A DNA stretch of 64,000 nucleotides from Mansonella perstans (GCA_037074765.1 JBAMDO010000114.1:62001-126000), one strand, 5' to 3'. Shown: positions 41,901-54,931, numbered from the stretch's first letter. The notes: generated from the letters alone by a model not told the origin. A program made the numbers and translations.

Positions 41901-42123
41901 AAAATGTGAAGAAAAGCAAATATTTTGTTTTTTTCTCTAAATCAAAAGATTTATAGTGGATGATGAAAAAATTCAGAAAAATCGGACAACATACCTCAGC
42001 ACGATATTCGGCAATACGATTTCCAAAATTGGATGTCACGGGACTGTCCAAATCGGCCTTCATAGAAGTCGTAAATGAGCTTAACAAAGCTCCATAGCTT
42101 CCCTCACTTTCGCTTGCTGTCAT
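32922..42123 (-). CDS. asap-1: ASAP-type ArfGAP (BAR, PH, ArfGAP, ankyrin, SH3)
   Basis: Arf GTPase-activating scaffold acting at membranes, actin and focal contacts. Start ATG 42123 ([17 protein letters not shown]). In order: BAR domain (42.1-39.9 kb; [50 protein letters not shown]), PH domain (39.6-38.9 kb; [20 protein letters not shown]), ArfGAP (38.85-38.5 kb) with zinc-finger pairs CADC and CIAC and the arginine finger in [17 protein letters not shown], and ankyrin-like repeats (about 38.0-37.2 kb). A long Ser/Pro region follows, with [20 protein letters not shown] near 34.1 kb. The C-terminal SH3 spans 33628-33497 and 32993-32922 ([20 protein letters not shown] and [14 protein letters not shown], then TGA). 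The SH3 separates it from ACAP-type proteins, which lack one. Catalytic residues look intact. Confidence 0.9.
37435..37500 (-). repeat. TA-rich intronic direct repeat
   Basis: Two copies of a unit GATAAATGATAT(AT)nACTTTAT about 35 bp apart, inside an intron of the ASAP gene. Confidence 0.7.
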
Positions 42124-42894
42124 TTTAATCTTACTTCATTATCTGGAAGAAAAAACAATAACTAATGATGCGGAAAGATTATTTGCTAAAGTTCGGTTTT
42201 GGACTTATTTCAAAATATGACACGTAATGAAATACAGCTATTAATTTATAATTAATGAGACATGTTCTATATAAGAAATGAGAATAGAACGCTTCATGTA
42301 ATTCATGCATGGTAATTAACAAGCAGAAATTAATTAGAAACAATAGTAATTTGATCATTACCACTGTTCAAAAATCAATTAATTAATAAAAACAAACCTC
42401 TGGAAAAAGCAAGATTTAGCAGCACTCCGATATTTCAAAAAGCTTCTTTAAATCAAAATATACTTAGCCTGATCAATCATCTCGATAAAACAATAGTAAT
42501 TTGATCATTATCACTGTTCGACCAATTCAATTCAGATCAATTTACCAATCAATTGACAACAATTCAATCAATTCGATCAACTGATCAATTTATAACAACT
42601 CTAGAAATACAACAAAAAAACAGTGATGAAAATGATATTATCAATATGATAATCTTTCCTTTATTCAAATTTAGATCTTCTTCAAAATTTCAAGATACTT
42701 TATATATTTTTTTTTCTCCTTAAATCATTTTTAACAAAAAAAATAATTTTTTACATATTCGACAAAATAAAAAAAAACACAAATGCATAAATGATAATTA
42801 ATTCGATCGTTCGGAACACCACCCGCTGCTAATTATTTCCTCAAATCCAGAACTTCTAGATCTAGATAATTCTCGAGATGAAACCAGCAATTCT

Positions 42895-42993
42895 GTCTTT
42901 TCTATCTCTCCCACCCCATATCTCTCCTCCCCTCTTGCTCTCTCTTCTTTCCCTTCTTCCTTTCTCCCTCTTTCTCTCTCTCTTTTTCTTAAA
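42895..42993 (+). repeat. Pyrimidine (CT) tract
   Basis: About 100 bases almost wholly C and T on the + strand (TCTCTCCCACC, CTCTCTTCTTTCCC, TCTCTCTCTC), about 0.8 kb upstream of the ASAP start on the - strand, where it is a GA tract. Confidence 0.85.
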
Positions 42994-44128
42994 TTAGGTC
43001 GTCACCGATAATTACCGGTAGAAATAGGAGTTGTTACGTTTAGCCAATATTCAATGAAATATGAAATGCTGAGGGGTGATAGAATTCTGGTTTAGAATTG
43101 TCATTAAAATATTGCTTAATTAAAGTTGAATTTAATTAAAATTGACCTCTACATGTTGACAAAAATTACAATCGATACATTGGCATATAATAAAACCTTT
43201 AAACAAACTATTTGAGTATAAATATTAGCTTTGAATTAAACTAATTCGAAGTAAAGTTCAATATAAGTTAAGCCTTAAGTTTAGCAGAGGCTAAAAAAGA
43301 CCTGATATATCGATCTTTATCTGGATATGTGCCGTATATTTCAATTGTTTTATTTCATTAGTTATTGATTGAAAGAAAATCAATATTCATTTCTTAATTA
43401 TTTAAATACTAATAATACTGTTTAAATACTTAAAGCAGTAATAAGTAGCAGAAAAATGAAATGAAATTTAAAAAAAAAAAAATAGGAAAAAAAGTAGCTG
43501 TATTTCAATTTTCTTAATTGAATTTTTTATTGGTTATTTCATCTTGAAAATGATTAATATTTCATTTTATCTTTTTTTTCTCATATCTTTTTATTTCGCC
43601 AGGCATTCTCTTGTAATTTCAGGATTTCAGGATTGTTATTATTCTTATGGAAGAAATGGATATTAACTGGAAATTTTGTATTTCAACACTAAGAAAAAAT
43701 GATAAAAATAAGTTTTCAATTTAAACTTTATTTTTTAAATGAGAGAAATAATAAAGAAGCAACAAACAATGAAAAAATGAACCAATGAAAAAATGAATGG
43801 AAAATTTCGAGAAATTAATTCTAGAAGTTGAAAATGCAGTTTTCATCATCAGTCATCTGTTCCTAATTGATACATGCTAAATGAAAGCAGCTCTAGAGCT
43901 CATAGCATTAAATTTCCGGAAATTTCGAAATGGAATTGCTAACCTGTTGTTTGAATTTAATGCCCTAAACGATCTGTATCCTAAAAGTTTCTACTGTCTA
44001 ATTTTTTTAAGTTTTTAAAAATTTTCTTTTCTGTTTAAAAAAAAAAATCTAGACCTATAATATTAGTAACATTCCAAATATTTAACCAATAATCTTTTAA
44101 AATAATTTTTAATTCGGCGAATAATTTG

Positions 44129-44163
44129 ATGATAATGATGATGATGATGATGATGGTGGTGGT
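44129..44163 (+). repeat. Triplet microsatellite (GAT)n(GGT)n
   Basis: About eight GAT/ATG triplets followed by three GGT triplets, perfect apart from one early interruption. Confidence 0.9.
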
Positions 44164-45189
44164 ACAATAATGCATGGATGATGTCTGCGACACATTTCAG
44201 CAACAGTTCATGATACACCGCATGCTATATATTAGTCATCCTACTCATTTACATATAAATGTGTGAGGCTATCAGAATGACTAATTGTTAAGTTTAAGTT
44301 AATTGAGGTATAAACAGTTCCTTCGTAAGGGTATTGTTAGTGAGAAAAATCAATTTATAATTCTCCTTTTGGTGGGATCTCTTGTCATCAATTTTTTCCT
44401 AGTATTATTAAATTATCAGTACTCCTGTTTGAATTAATTGTGCAATCGGTACTATCTAAAGTAATGTTTCCTAACCTTTTCTTTACCACCGACCACTATG
44501 ACTTTTTCTTTATCTATAGCAAAAATTGCAAAGTTCAAAAATGCCAAATTCTTTAATTCGAAAATAAACTCATCCTTTACTCGTCGTACAGCTGCTCTCG
44601 TGAGTCATCGGTAGCGAGCAGACCACAACCAGTTTGGAATTACTAAAGATTTAAAGCAATCGAGAAAAGGAAAGAAGCCATTTGGTTTTTTTAATCCAAA
44701 ATAAACCTAATGTGTTGAAGATATATGGAATTTTCAAATATTCCGAATTTTCAAAGTATTTAATATTAGCTATTCAATCAGCTTTTTGCTTAAGATTCAT
44801 TATAAAAGGAGTGATAAATTTAAAACTATAATGATAAGAAGAAAGGTTTCAGAAGAATGATGAGTGAAATAATTTACTGGTAAAAATATCTTGTTCAAAT
44901 GAAATCATCAATATTGAACGATAAAAATGGTCATCTTATATAGCATTGGATAACTTAATTTTTTCCCGCAAATTCTACATTCGGAAGCGATAACTTTCAG
45001 GTTCTCCTTATTGCTTCTCATTTGTTTCTCCAATGCGTCTTTATGTTTTGATCATTTCTTGCATTTTAAAAAGTACATGATCATGTGGAGATTCATTTCA
45101 TACCGATGTCGTATCATACCAAAGATTGCACTTAATTAATCACTGTACGATTCATTTTTACCTATTAGCATTTATGCAAATCATGAAAC

Positions 45190-45410
45190 TACTGGTGCCA
45201 TGATATGTTAAGAAAATATGATATCATATCATGCCAAGAAAGCGCGGCACCACGTTATGAAGATGTTGATGGCATACCATGTCAAGAAAGTGTTGATACT
45301 ATGTCGTGTTAAAAAGTAACACGGAATGCGAAAAAAAGTATTGGTACCATATCCTATCGAAAAGATGCCACGTTAAGAAAGTATTGATATAATACCGAAA
45401 AAAAAAACAT
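45190..45410 (+). repeat. Degenerate tandem repeat, about 40-bp unit
   Basis: Repeated variants of GGTACCATATCATG followed by TCAAGAAAGTGTTGATA: copies near 45196, 45222, 45270, 45345 and 45375. Unit length drifts and copies are truncated, so this is an old, decayed array. Confidence 0.6.
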
Positions 45411-46057
45411 ATTTTCGGAAAAAACAAAGCAAATTTCTCTTTCAGTATTTTAATTGAATGACTTACACAGTTTTTCTGATGTATTGATTATAATTGTGTA
45501 GCATATAGTAAGTGGTAATATTTCAATTTTTTCTCACGGCTCAAATCATCATATCTGTAGTAATGGATAAACGCCGCCATTATACGTTGTAAATCTTCCT
45601 TTTTCATCACTTCATTATTCAGATCTCGATGTTTGCAGTCACAGACAAAGCACATATTGTAACGATTAAGCTTTTGCTTCTAATCCACCAATATTATTTC
45701 TTTCTCTATTATTTTGTATACATAGAACTTTGCTCTGTCTTTTATTGTTAATAATTTTGAAGCCGAAAAAAGTAGCCAAAAGAATAACGGCTGTAATAAA
45801 AATAATGGAGCAAGTTATTGGTCATGTTTTGAAAAATATTACTGTTTTAGTAGGAGGAATGATCATTTAGGAAAATAATTCTTGAGAACTACGAATCAGG
45901 CTTTCATTTGTCAGAGTATGAAAACAAAATATTCTTATTGTTTGTACAGATTGAATGATATACAAAAACTCATCAAATGGTGGATATACTTTTTACAAAT
46001 CTTCGATTATTGATCTTTGAATTTTCCACTTAATTATCTTTGTTTCTCGCTATTCAG

Positions 46058-46843
46058 ATACCGATGATGCAAAAAAATGATGAGGTACCGTATTATGCAG
46101 ACAATCTTATGAAACTTATCAAAATGCCTTACATTGGTGATGGAATAGAAATGGTTCTTAAATTGCTACATAAGCTTTGGCTTTTCTAATGTCCTAAAAA
46201 ATCTGACAAACGAAAAACTATTCAAATGTGCTGGTACACAGAGGAAATGTATTGCTGTAAGTCATTCATCCAATTTTAATTGCCTGTAAACCTTCGCGAA
46301 CTTATGCATTAGACTATAAGTTTTTGAAAGATAATAAAAGTTCCGCTGGTTGATTTTGTTGCTAATTATTTTTTCTTGCTTGTTTTATTCGTCTCTCCTC
46401 TTTAAACAATAAATTTGATAGTATCATTTAAAAGTTGTTTTAATTTCAGATCACACTGCCGAAATTCCGATAGGAGGAACACTGAATCTGAATAGCATGC
46501 TAAAGCAAATTGGAATCAAAAGTGCATTCAGGGGAAGAGCTAATTCCGGAGAGCTTTTGAACGAATAAGTGCCAATTTTTGTCACTGAATTTATGCATAC
46601 AGGATTCATTGAGGTTTGTGTACAACTTTTCTTTAAATTAATATGAAAGCTTCTTTTCTATGAATAATTTGATAAATTTAGAAGCATCGATTGCTTCCTT
46701 ACAGATAGATGAAAAAGTAGGCAATCAGCTGCTGCCGCAGTAACTGAGTTAGAAAGACGCTCATCTCCGGCGTAAAGTTTCATTGCTGATAAGTCAATCA
46801 TTAAGGACTTAACAATCTATTTGCAGGCCAGTTTGTTAATTGA
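46058..46843 (+). pseudogene. Serpin pseudogene A (exons 5-7 only)
   Basis: Remnant of a copy of the intact serpin at 51-53 kb. Exon 5-like piece 46058-46259 (YYADNLMKLIKMPYIGDGIE, then a frameshift and stop), exon 6-like piece 46450-46614 with several in-frame stops, and exon 7-like piece 46707-46843 with lost reading frame. Exons 1-4 are missing upstream. The flank after it (CATCTGGATTGCCAAGTCAT near 46920) matches the flank of the intact gene near 53270, so the copy arose by segmental duplication. Confidence 0.85.
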
Positions 46844-48120
46844 CTCTTCAAATAATTTGTATTGCTATGCTATGCCTGTAACAAATTTTAGACTTATTTA
46901 GTGCTAATTGCACCTAACATCTGGATTGCCAAGTCATGAAAAATTTTGATTTCCAACTCAATGATATGTGTAAAAATATGTTAAGAAATAGATATACACA
47001 CCTTTGATGCATCTATGTTTGCAATAATAGCTTGAAATTCCCCTTTTGTTCCTTCATTTATCGCAGGATTTCAATAACTTATTCCTCAACCTTTCATATT
47101 ATCGATATGGAAATCCAAATTCTTGATTTGGATATAAGTCCACAGGAACATAATATAATTCAAAACATGAGCATTAATCTGTCTTTATATCAAAAAATCA
47201 GATCTTCATAAATGCTGGTTGTTCCCATTTTTTTATTTAGCCAGTTGGTGTTGCAAGATGGTATTTGTGCAAAAATTAATTAATCAGGAAATTTATTTGG
47301 AATGAAGCTGAAATTTGAAATTGGAACGGAACTAAAGAAAATTGTCGAACTGTTCCCCAAATTCCTCTTTTTTTGGTTTAAAAATACAAAACATAAAGTG
47401 AAGACTGATTTTTAAAAATTTACCGCATCGTATGATTAATCAGGAGAAATTAGTTTATGAAGAGGTCACTGAAACTTTGCTCATCACGCAAACTATCACA
47501 TTTTGCTATTTGCCATAAATGATCCCGCGAATGATAAAGCACATTTAATTGGCGTCAAGTTAAATAAAAGCTTTTCCTTAATTTGCGATAGAAGAGAAAG
47601 CAGCTATCGTAAAGATTAAGCTTATGCTCCTAATCTAGCGATACTTCTTTCTCTATGTAGTCATAAAATTACAATCTTTGATAAGTAGCCACGAACCACC
47701 GAAGACTACAATATAGATTCTTTGTAACTCTAAATAGCCAAATCCTTTTTTGTTTATCAGTATTATTATAAAACGGATGGAGTCAGCTACAAGGAGTTCT
47801 GTCTCTGAACGCATCGTTATCTCGACGATTCACTGTCATTTACACATAATATAATGAACAACAACCATCGGGGTGACGACTTCATTCCTACCAGTCCTGT
47901 TACAAAACTTCCAGTACAACAAGGATTTAGATTTTTTTCGAAAATTCGCTTCCACACATTATCGCACCTGTCATAATGCATTAATTAATAGCAAAAATAT
48001 GATCGTGGTCAAAATTTCACTCAGTTAGTGGTTATTTTCGTTCGTATTGCATCCACATAGAACTTTGCTCTGTAATACTTCCATTGTCAACGAACAGTTT
48101 TGAAGCCGAAAAAAAAAAAG
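46844..48120 (+). other. Decayed inter-serpin sequence
   Basis: No intact gene. Segments at 47611-47670 and 48058-48110 repeat those at 45660-45770, marking an older duplication. A short ATG-led stretch at 47852 is not continued by splice partners. Confidence 0.45.
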
Positions 48121-49450
48121 TAGGTTCACCTTGCAACGAAAGGCGAAACGAAGCAACAGTTACGTGATGTTCTGGGAGGAGGTAATTATAAATTGAAAAT
48201 TTTAAGCCCGAAGTTGGCTTTCTTATTTAGAAACCACTGAGAAGGTATCCAATAACTCATACTGTCTCAATATTTTGCTATCGCCAAGATCAGGAAAGCC
48301 AAAGCAGGATAGATGTATTCCAAAAATGTTAAATTGATGGTTTCTAAATTAACTATAAATCTAAATTCTCAGCTGCAAGCGTATCACAATTTCGATTACA
48401 CTTCGAGACAATTCTGGATGATATCGCATCGGCAAAAAGCAGTGATTACGTGTTGCACTTAAAAAATCATTTTTACGTAAAGGAGGGAATACGTACAAAC
48501 AAATCTTCCCAAGAATAGTTCAGGCTTACTTCAGCGCGACATTGAATAAAGTAAATTTGGAGAAGAAAGGCGAGCTTTTTGGAGTATGATTAGATTATGA
48601 AAAACAAAAGTAAGGAAAGGTCAAATAGAATAGGTGAAATGATCGTTGTTGCTATCATTTTTTTAACCTACAAATTTCATCATTAGATTTATGACCGTCA
48701 AGTAAAACTCCTTTTCAGGAAATGGATAATTGGATTTCGTTTAAAAATGATCATAAAATAGCAGATTTTTAAGCAGTGGATAATGTCAGCAGTAATACTC
48801 ATATATTGCTTATGAGTGGAATTTATTTCAAAGGCACTTGGAACGCACAATTCATGCGGGAAATTACTAGCAGAAATAATTTTTACATTTCTAGAAAAGA
48901 AACGACACTGGTAAGTATGTTAATATTTGTTATAATTTTGTTTCTTGCTACTGTCTTTTGCTTATTTTATTCGTCTTTCCTCTTCAAACAAGTTTTGGAT
49001 GTATTTTGATGATATCAATTAAAAGTTAATTTAATTTCAGATTTCACTGCCGAAATTTCGAATGGAAGGAGGACTAAATCTGAAAAAGCAGCTGAATCAA
49101 ATTGACATCGGAAATATTTTCAATATAAAATCTGATTTCGAAGAGCTTTTAAACGAACTATTGCCAATTTATGTTAATGAAGTTCGACATTATTTGAAAC
49201 TTTCTTTAATGAAAATTTTAATGAAAGCTTCTTTTTTGATGAATAATTTGGCAAACTTAAAGAGTTCAACTTAGAAGTAAGTGAAAAAGGTATGGAACCA
49301 GTTGAAGATCTTCAAATCACTACAACTAAGTTAGAGCAACGTCCACCTCTGTACAATTTTATTGCTTATCAACCATTCCTTTTTGCAGTTATAAAGAATT
49401 TGAAAACCGCTCTATTTTCAGGCCAATTTGTCAAATCATTGCTCGTATAA
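48121..49450 (+). pseudogene. Serpin pseudogene B (exon 5 lost, several breaks)
   Basis: Broken serpin copy on +. Only the end of exon 2 remains (KGETKQQLRDVLGG). Exon 3 (about 48373-48582) has a one-base frameshift and a lost donor. Exon 4 (48719-48910) has an in-frame TAA after KIADF. Exon 5, which carries YYADN in the intact gene, is missing: the intron after exon 4 runs straight into an exon 6-like piece (49041). The end piece 49279-49450 (VSEKGMEPVEDLQI ... GQFVKSLLV) keeps a reactive-loop region and terminal strand. The pattern suggests deletion between introns 4 and 5. Confidence 0.85.
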
Positions 49451-49599
49451 CTTTTATTTTTGTACTATGCCTGCAATAAATTTCTGATTAGTGCTAGATT
49501 TAATTGATAATTATAGACCTGCAATAAATTTTAGACTATACTATTTGCGTGAAAAAAAGTAAGCAATCAGAACTCTAAATCGCAATTGGCAAAAAATCT

Positions 49600-50068
49600 T
49601 GGAAATATGATTAATTACGCACAAAATCTTAACTGTCATCTGCAGTTTTCTTATCTTTTGTTAAATTGTGATTCTAACATCACTATTTAACAATTTCTTA
49701 TTGGCAAAGACAATGCATGTCGAAAAACAAAAATATTTGTATTGCAAAATTATTTAGTTTAACCCAAATCATCTTGTGTATAATTATTTCGGTTAATTGC
49801 AAAGATTACATAATAAATGATTTTTTTATTTTCATAGTTTACTATATTTGACAACACTCTAACCTTATGTTTATGGAGGTATCACATGTTTAAGTCTGTT
49901 TTTGTAAACAAGCACAATTTACAACACTCTAATTTCTGGTGTCATAGTCGTCTTTATAAGATATTGGAAGCTTTTCAAGAACAGTTGAAAATATTCGCAC
50001 AGAAACATAAAACATCTCCTAATATTTTTCGATTATTCAATTTTAAAATTTGCCGACCTTTATTTTTC
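49600..50068 (+). repeat. Segmental duplicate, copy 1
   Basis: About 450-470 bp highly similar to 54465-54921 (shared runs include ACCCAAATCATCTTGTGTAT and TTTAAAATTTGCCGACCTTT). Lies 3' of serpin pseudogene B. The partner lies 5' of serpin pseudogene C, so the block marks the unit of a tandem array. Confidence 0.85.
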
Positions 50069-51193
50069 AATTAAACGAGAGCTGAGAATTGGGATTTTAT
50101 ATCAGATTCACCAAGAATTTTTAACATTTTTAATGTTTTGAAGAAATATAGTACAAATTTTCAATCGTTCCCAACGTTCGTAGATTTAAAAAGTGCAATT
50201 ACCTGTCAGCAGGAATTATGCTGAATAAACAAAAGGAACGAGAATTAAGCAACTGACAGCTATCTATCGTAATCATTCATAATCATCATAATCATTGGTT
50301 ATGACATTTTGACTTTTTTCTCCAATTTTTAATGAAAATTTCTGAAGAAATTACTTACTCAATAGCGAAGATAACTCTAAATGACTGTTTGCAATGTAAC
50401 CGTAGAAGTCATTTCATTGGTAAGAAAGATACACTAAAGCAATCAAAATTTTTCCTTATTTATTTGAAATTTTGTTGTTTAGTCTTCCTATGTTGTCATT
50501 TGAAGAAAAATCCTGTAAGGTTCAATAAAGCCCAACATTTTTCGTGGTCCGATATCGTATATTCCCATAAAAGCATAAAACTGAAAACTGTCAGTGAATT
50601 GAAGTCAAAAAAAATGAAGCAGATAAATATTTATAATAATTTTTTTTTTTTTTTTGTTAAGCAAAGCCATTTTGTTAACATTTATGAAAACACATTGTCT
50701 TGTTAGGAGGAATAATCACTAACAGCTAAAGTTCAGGACGATTTGCTTTGTTAGAAATAATTGTTGGGGTGAGCAAATAATTAAAACAACTTTCCACTCA
50801 CCTGTATCAGAACATAAAAACAAGTGTTCATACTGTTTGAACAGGTTGAATGATGTGCAAAACATATGAAATGCTTGGATATATTTTTTAATGAAAAGTG
50901 TTTATAAAACGAAAAAGGCTTACTTAGAAACCTACCAATCAATGAGTGCAAATCATTAATATAAATACATTCAGCATTTCGTTAAACACCGATTCCGTAC
51001 GCTTGCCCATTTGCCATCCATACGATTGTCAATCCATTGGCAAATACATTTGGATTTCACAATTACAATTCTAAAATATCATTCATTCACTGATTTTATT
51101 CTTCAATGTCATAATAATAATGCATGGAGATTGAAACAGTATTCGTGTCGGATGATAATTACAGCATTTTCAGTGTCGTATTGATATTTCGGG
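50069..51193 (+). other. Upstream region of the intact serpin
   Basis: About 1.1 kb without a spliced gene. One unspliced ORF (50332-50706) is rich in Lys and Phe, ends in low complexity and has no homologue that I recognise; I do not treat it as a gene. The serpin promoter should lie near the right end. Confidence 0.4.
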
Positions 51194-53196
51194 ATGATTA
51201 ATCAAAAAATCACCGCCGTACTACTTCTCATTGCGAACATTAAAATCATCTTTATATTTGGAGAAATGTATTGCAGGAAAATTTAAAATTTCTTATGAAT
51301 ATTATTTTTGGAGTAACTAAATAACCTTCAATAACGAAAACTTTCTTACTTTTCTACAATAACGGAATTTTCCAGTTCCTCAACCACTCGTGCGCAGTGG
51401 AACTTTGCGGTTAATTTACTACAAAGAGTAGCAAAAGATGGTCGATCAACCGCCCTATCTCCTCTTGCAGCGTCAGTCTCACTTTTCATGGCTTACCTTG
51501 CAGCGCAAGGCGAAACGAAGCAACAGTTACATGATGTTCTAGGAGGAAGTAATTATAGATCAGAAATTTTAAGTCTGAACAGTTGGCATTGTTATTCAAA
51601 AACCACTGAGAACGTATCCCAAAGCTCATATCTCAAAATTTCTCAATCAAAAAGATAAATATATTCCAAAAATGTTAAATTGATCATTTCTAAATTAAAT
51701 GTTTATCTAAATTCTCAGCTGCAAACGTAACGGAATTTCATTCATCCTTCAAGACGATTTTGGATGGTATCGCGCGGGCAGAAAACAATGATTACGCGTT
51801 AGATTTAGAAAGTTATTTTTACGTAATAAAGGAAGTAAATATAACAAAAAGTTTCCCAAAAATGCTTCAGTTTTACTTCAACGAAATATTGACTAGGTCC
51901 AGTTTGGAGGAGAAAGAAGCACTTGTTCAGGTATGATTGGTTATCAAAAGCAAAAGTGATATAAAAAAGTAAAAGAGAAATCAAAAAGACTCTATAAAAT
52001 GATTTTTATTGCAATTAGTTTTTTAACTTACAAATCTCATCATTAGATTTATGAATGTAAGCAGTTAAAACTCTTTTCAGGGAGTGACTAACTGGATTTC
52101 TGTAAAAAATGACATTAAAATGGCAGATTTAATAACAGTGAACAAAGTCAACAATGGTACCTCTATATTGCTTATGAATGCAATTTATTTCAGCGGTACT
52201 TGGAACGCACAATTCACGCAAGAGTTAACTAGCAAAAAAAAATTTTACATTTCTAGAAAAGAAACGACACTGGTAAGTATGTTAATATTTGTTATAATTA
52301 GAAGTCCTTAATTCTTTGATTATTGATCTTTTAATATTTCACTTGATTATCTTCGTTTATTGTCATTCAGATACCAATGATGCGGAAAACGGAAGAGGTA
52401 CCTTATTATGCAGACAATCACGTAAAACTTATCAAAATGCCTTATGTTGGTGATGGAATAGAAATGGTTCTTATAATGTCTCAAAAACGTTTCGGCTTGT
52501 CTGATCTCCTAAAAAATTTGACAGGTGAAAAGCTATTAGAGTATATTGGTGATGCAAAGAGGAAACGTGTTGTGGTAAGTCATTCATCCAATTCTAGTAA
52601 CCTAGTAAAGCTTCAGAAACTTATGCATTAGAGTGGCTACTGCATCAGTTTTTGAACGATGATAAATGTTCCGCTGATTGATTTTGTTGCTCATTAATGT
52701 TTTTTGCTTATTTTATCTCTCCTTTTTATACAAAGCACCAAATTTGATGATATCAATTAAAAGTTATTTTAATTTCAGATTTCACTGCCAAAATTCCGCA
52801 TGCATGTAGGAATGAATCTGAATAGCATACTGAAACAAATTGGCATCACACAAGCATTCAGAGAAAGTGCTGATTTCGGACAGCTTGTAAACGATCGACT
52901 GCCACTTTCTTTTAGTAAATTTGCGCATGCAGGATTTGTTGAGGTTTGTGTGAAATTTTCTTTAATGAAAAATTTAATGGAAGCTTTTTTTGTTGAATAA
53001 TTTGGCAAACTTAAAAACTTCACTTATTTACTTACAGGTAAGTGAAAAAGGTACGGAACCAGTTGAAAATCTTCAAGTCACTGCAACTAAGTTAGAGTAT
53101 GTTCGAGGTTACCGTTTCACTGCTGATGAGCCATTCCTCTTTGCAATCATTAAGGATCTGAATACTGTTCTAACTGCAGGCCAATTTGTTAATTGA
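51194..53196 (+). CDS. Intact secreted serpin, 392 residues
   Basis: Serpin with signal peptide (MINQKITAVLLLIANIKIIF). Seven exons join in frame: 51194-51267, 51376-51548, 51719-51930, 52081-52272, 52371-52574, 52779-52943 and 53038-53196; total 1179 bases including stop. Family marks are QWNFAVNLLQRV, SPLAASVSLFMAYLAAQGET, NAIYFSGTWNAQF, MPYVGDGIEMVLIM, ISLPKFRM, FAHAGFVEVSEKGTEP and ADEPFLFAI, ending GQFVN. Length is normal for the family. The hinge after KGTE is PVENLQVTAT instead of the small-residue run typical of inhibitors (Pro at P12, Glu P10, Asn P9), so stable protease inhibition is doubtful. Style matches the secreted filarial SPN serpins, but I do not assign it to a named one. 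Three broken copies flank it. Confidence 0.92.
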
Positions 53197-54464
53197 CTCT
53201 TCAAATAATTTTTATTGCTATGCTATGCCTGTAACAAATTTTAGAATAAGGATATTTACATCTAACATCCGGATTGCCAAGTCATGAAAAATTTTGATTT
53301 TCAGCGCAACTCTAAATTACGTTTGTAGTAATAATAATGGCATTCCATTAACAACCGATCCCATACGCTTGCACACTTGCGTTCCACACTGATTGCTCAG
53401 AAAAGTCAGAAATCCAACAAAAAGTAGATTGTTGTTGATCCACTGCAAGTGGAAATAGATTTCAAAATTACTAATTCTGAATTACTATTCAGTCACTGAT
53501 TTTAATTTTTATTTTCATACTATTATGTTTAGAGATTGGAGCTCTATTGTATCCTTTTTGAACATTCTTTTTTTTTATTAAATATTCTGCTCGCACTGCG
53601 GAACATTAACCGAAATGAAAATAAGTGTGAATTTGATTGAGATGAGTTAAATTGGAATTAATGAGAATGGAGCAATAAAAACATATGTCGATCCTTCCAT
53701 CCTTATTTTACGGAGCGAATAATGAAGCGAAGTGATAGCGCCACAAGTTACGACAGATATAATGAAAAAAGAAAGTTCTTTAGGGAAATATGAACGTCAC
53801 ATAAACTATTACCGTTACTTCCCTTTTCCTGAGGCTTCATTTTAATTCCGCTGAACTTAAGTGGACATTTACATACCGTATTCTTTGAAAAAGTTTAGCA
53901 GTTATATTCATTGTGGTTATAAAAATTTGGATAAATTCGCTATAGTTATAAAAATTTAAGAAATTCGTTGTGGCTACAAATGTTACGGATGCAACTGAAT
54001 CCACCTAATAAGTGGGTAATCAATTAACAATAAATTAATCTGGATGCTAAAGCATGAAAGAATCTATTAAAATAGCTTTAGAAAGTAACTAAACTAAAAA
54101 GGAAATGCTTTTTTCCGATTACATAATTACGAGAAGTTGTAGTCATTCCCAGATTTTAATTTCTTATTGTTGCATAATTGTTTTGGATATTTATATCCTT
54201 CAAAATGCAGTTGTAGTTTGTTAAATCGATTCACAGCTAAAACGTGTTTGCTGTGCAGTGTTTGCTCTTTTCCGAAAATTGTGCTAATTTAATTCGAATT
54301 TTTAATTCCAGAAAACTTCAAACTTAACTCTGCTAATAATTTATCAAATCAGTGGGTTTGATCTTGTTGTTTCTAATCATTTGTTCATGTAAAAAACTTG
54401 AGGACACGCATTTAATAAAAAACGCATGAACTACTGAAGCAATCAAAACTTTATTTCGTAACTG
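53197..54464 (+). other. Intergenic between the intact serpin and the duplicated block
   Basis: No gene seen. The first 120 bases match the 3' flank of serpin pseudogene A (near 46860-46950). The rest is unremarkable AT-rich DNA. Confidence 0.5.
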
Positions 54465-54921
54465 GCAAAAACTCTTGGAAATATGGTTAATGACGTACAA
54501 AACCTTAACTGTCCTCTGCAGTTGTCTTATCTCTTGTTAAATATGATATTAGTGATAATTTCTTATTAGCAATGAAAAACAAAAATATTTGTACTGCTAA
54601 ATACTTTTAGTTTAACCCAAATCATCTTGTGTATAATTATTTCGGTTAATTGCAAAGGTTACATAATAAATGATTTTTTTTTTTTCATAGTTCACCATAT
54701 TTGACAACACTCTAACCTTATGTTTATAGAGGTATCACATGTTTAAGTCTATTTTTGTAAACAAGCACAATTTACAACACTCTAATTTCTGGTGCCATAG
54801 TCGTTTTCGTAAGATATTGGAAGCTTTTTAAGAACAGTTGAAAATATCCGCATAGAAATATAAAACATCTCCTAATATTTTGCGATTATTCAATTTTAAA
54901 ATTTGCCGACCTTTATTTTTG
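54465..54921 (+). repeat. Segmental duplicate, copy 2
   Basis: Counterpart of 49600-50068, a few percent diverged with small indels. It ends just before the start of serpin pseudogene C. Confidence 0.85.
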
Positions 54922-54931
54922 ATACTTCGAG

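Larger units (their letters stand above)
42124..46057. other. Gene-poor stretch between the ASAP gene and the serpin cluster
   Basis: No ORF of useful length on either strand. Holds the ASAP upstream region, a pyrimidine tract, an ATG-type triplet run, degenerate tandem repeats near 45.2-45.4 kb, and (45.64-45.8 kb) sequence repeated near 47.6 and 48.06 kb, so it belongs to the duplicated serpin territory. Confidence 0.6.

Noticed and set aside
44470..44520. Sequence resembling ends of widespread DNA transposons (CCTAACCTTTTC, ACCGACCACT)
   Set aside because: Too short and degenerate, no terminal inverted repeats or target-site duplication could be found by eye.
50332..50706. 124-codon + strand ORF between serpin pseudogene B and the intact serpin
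   Set aside because: Lys/Phe-rich, ends in a poly-T run, no splice partners, no recognised domain; composition is that of AT-rich spacer.
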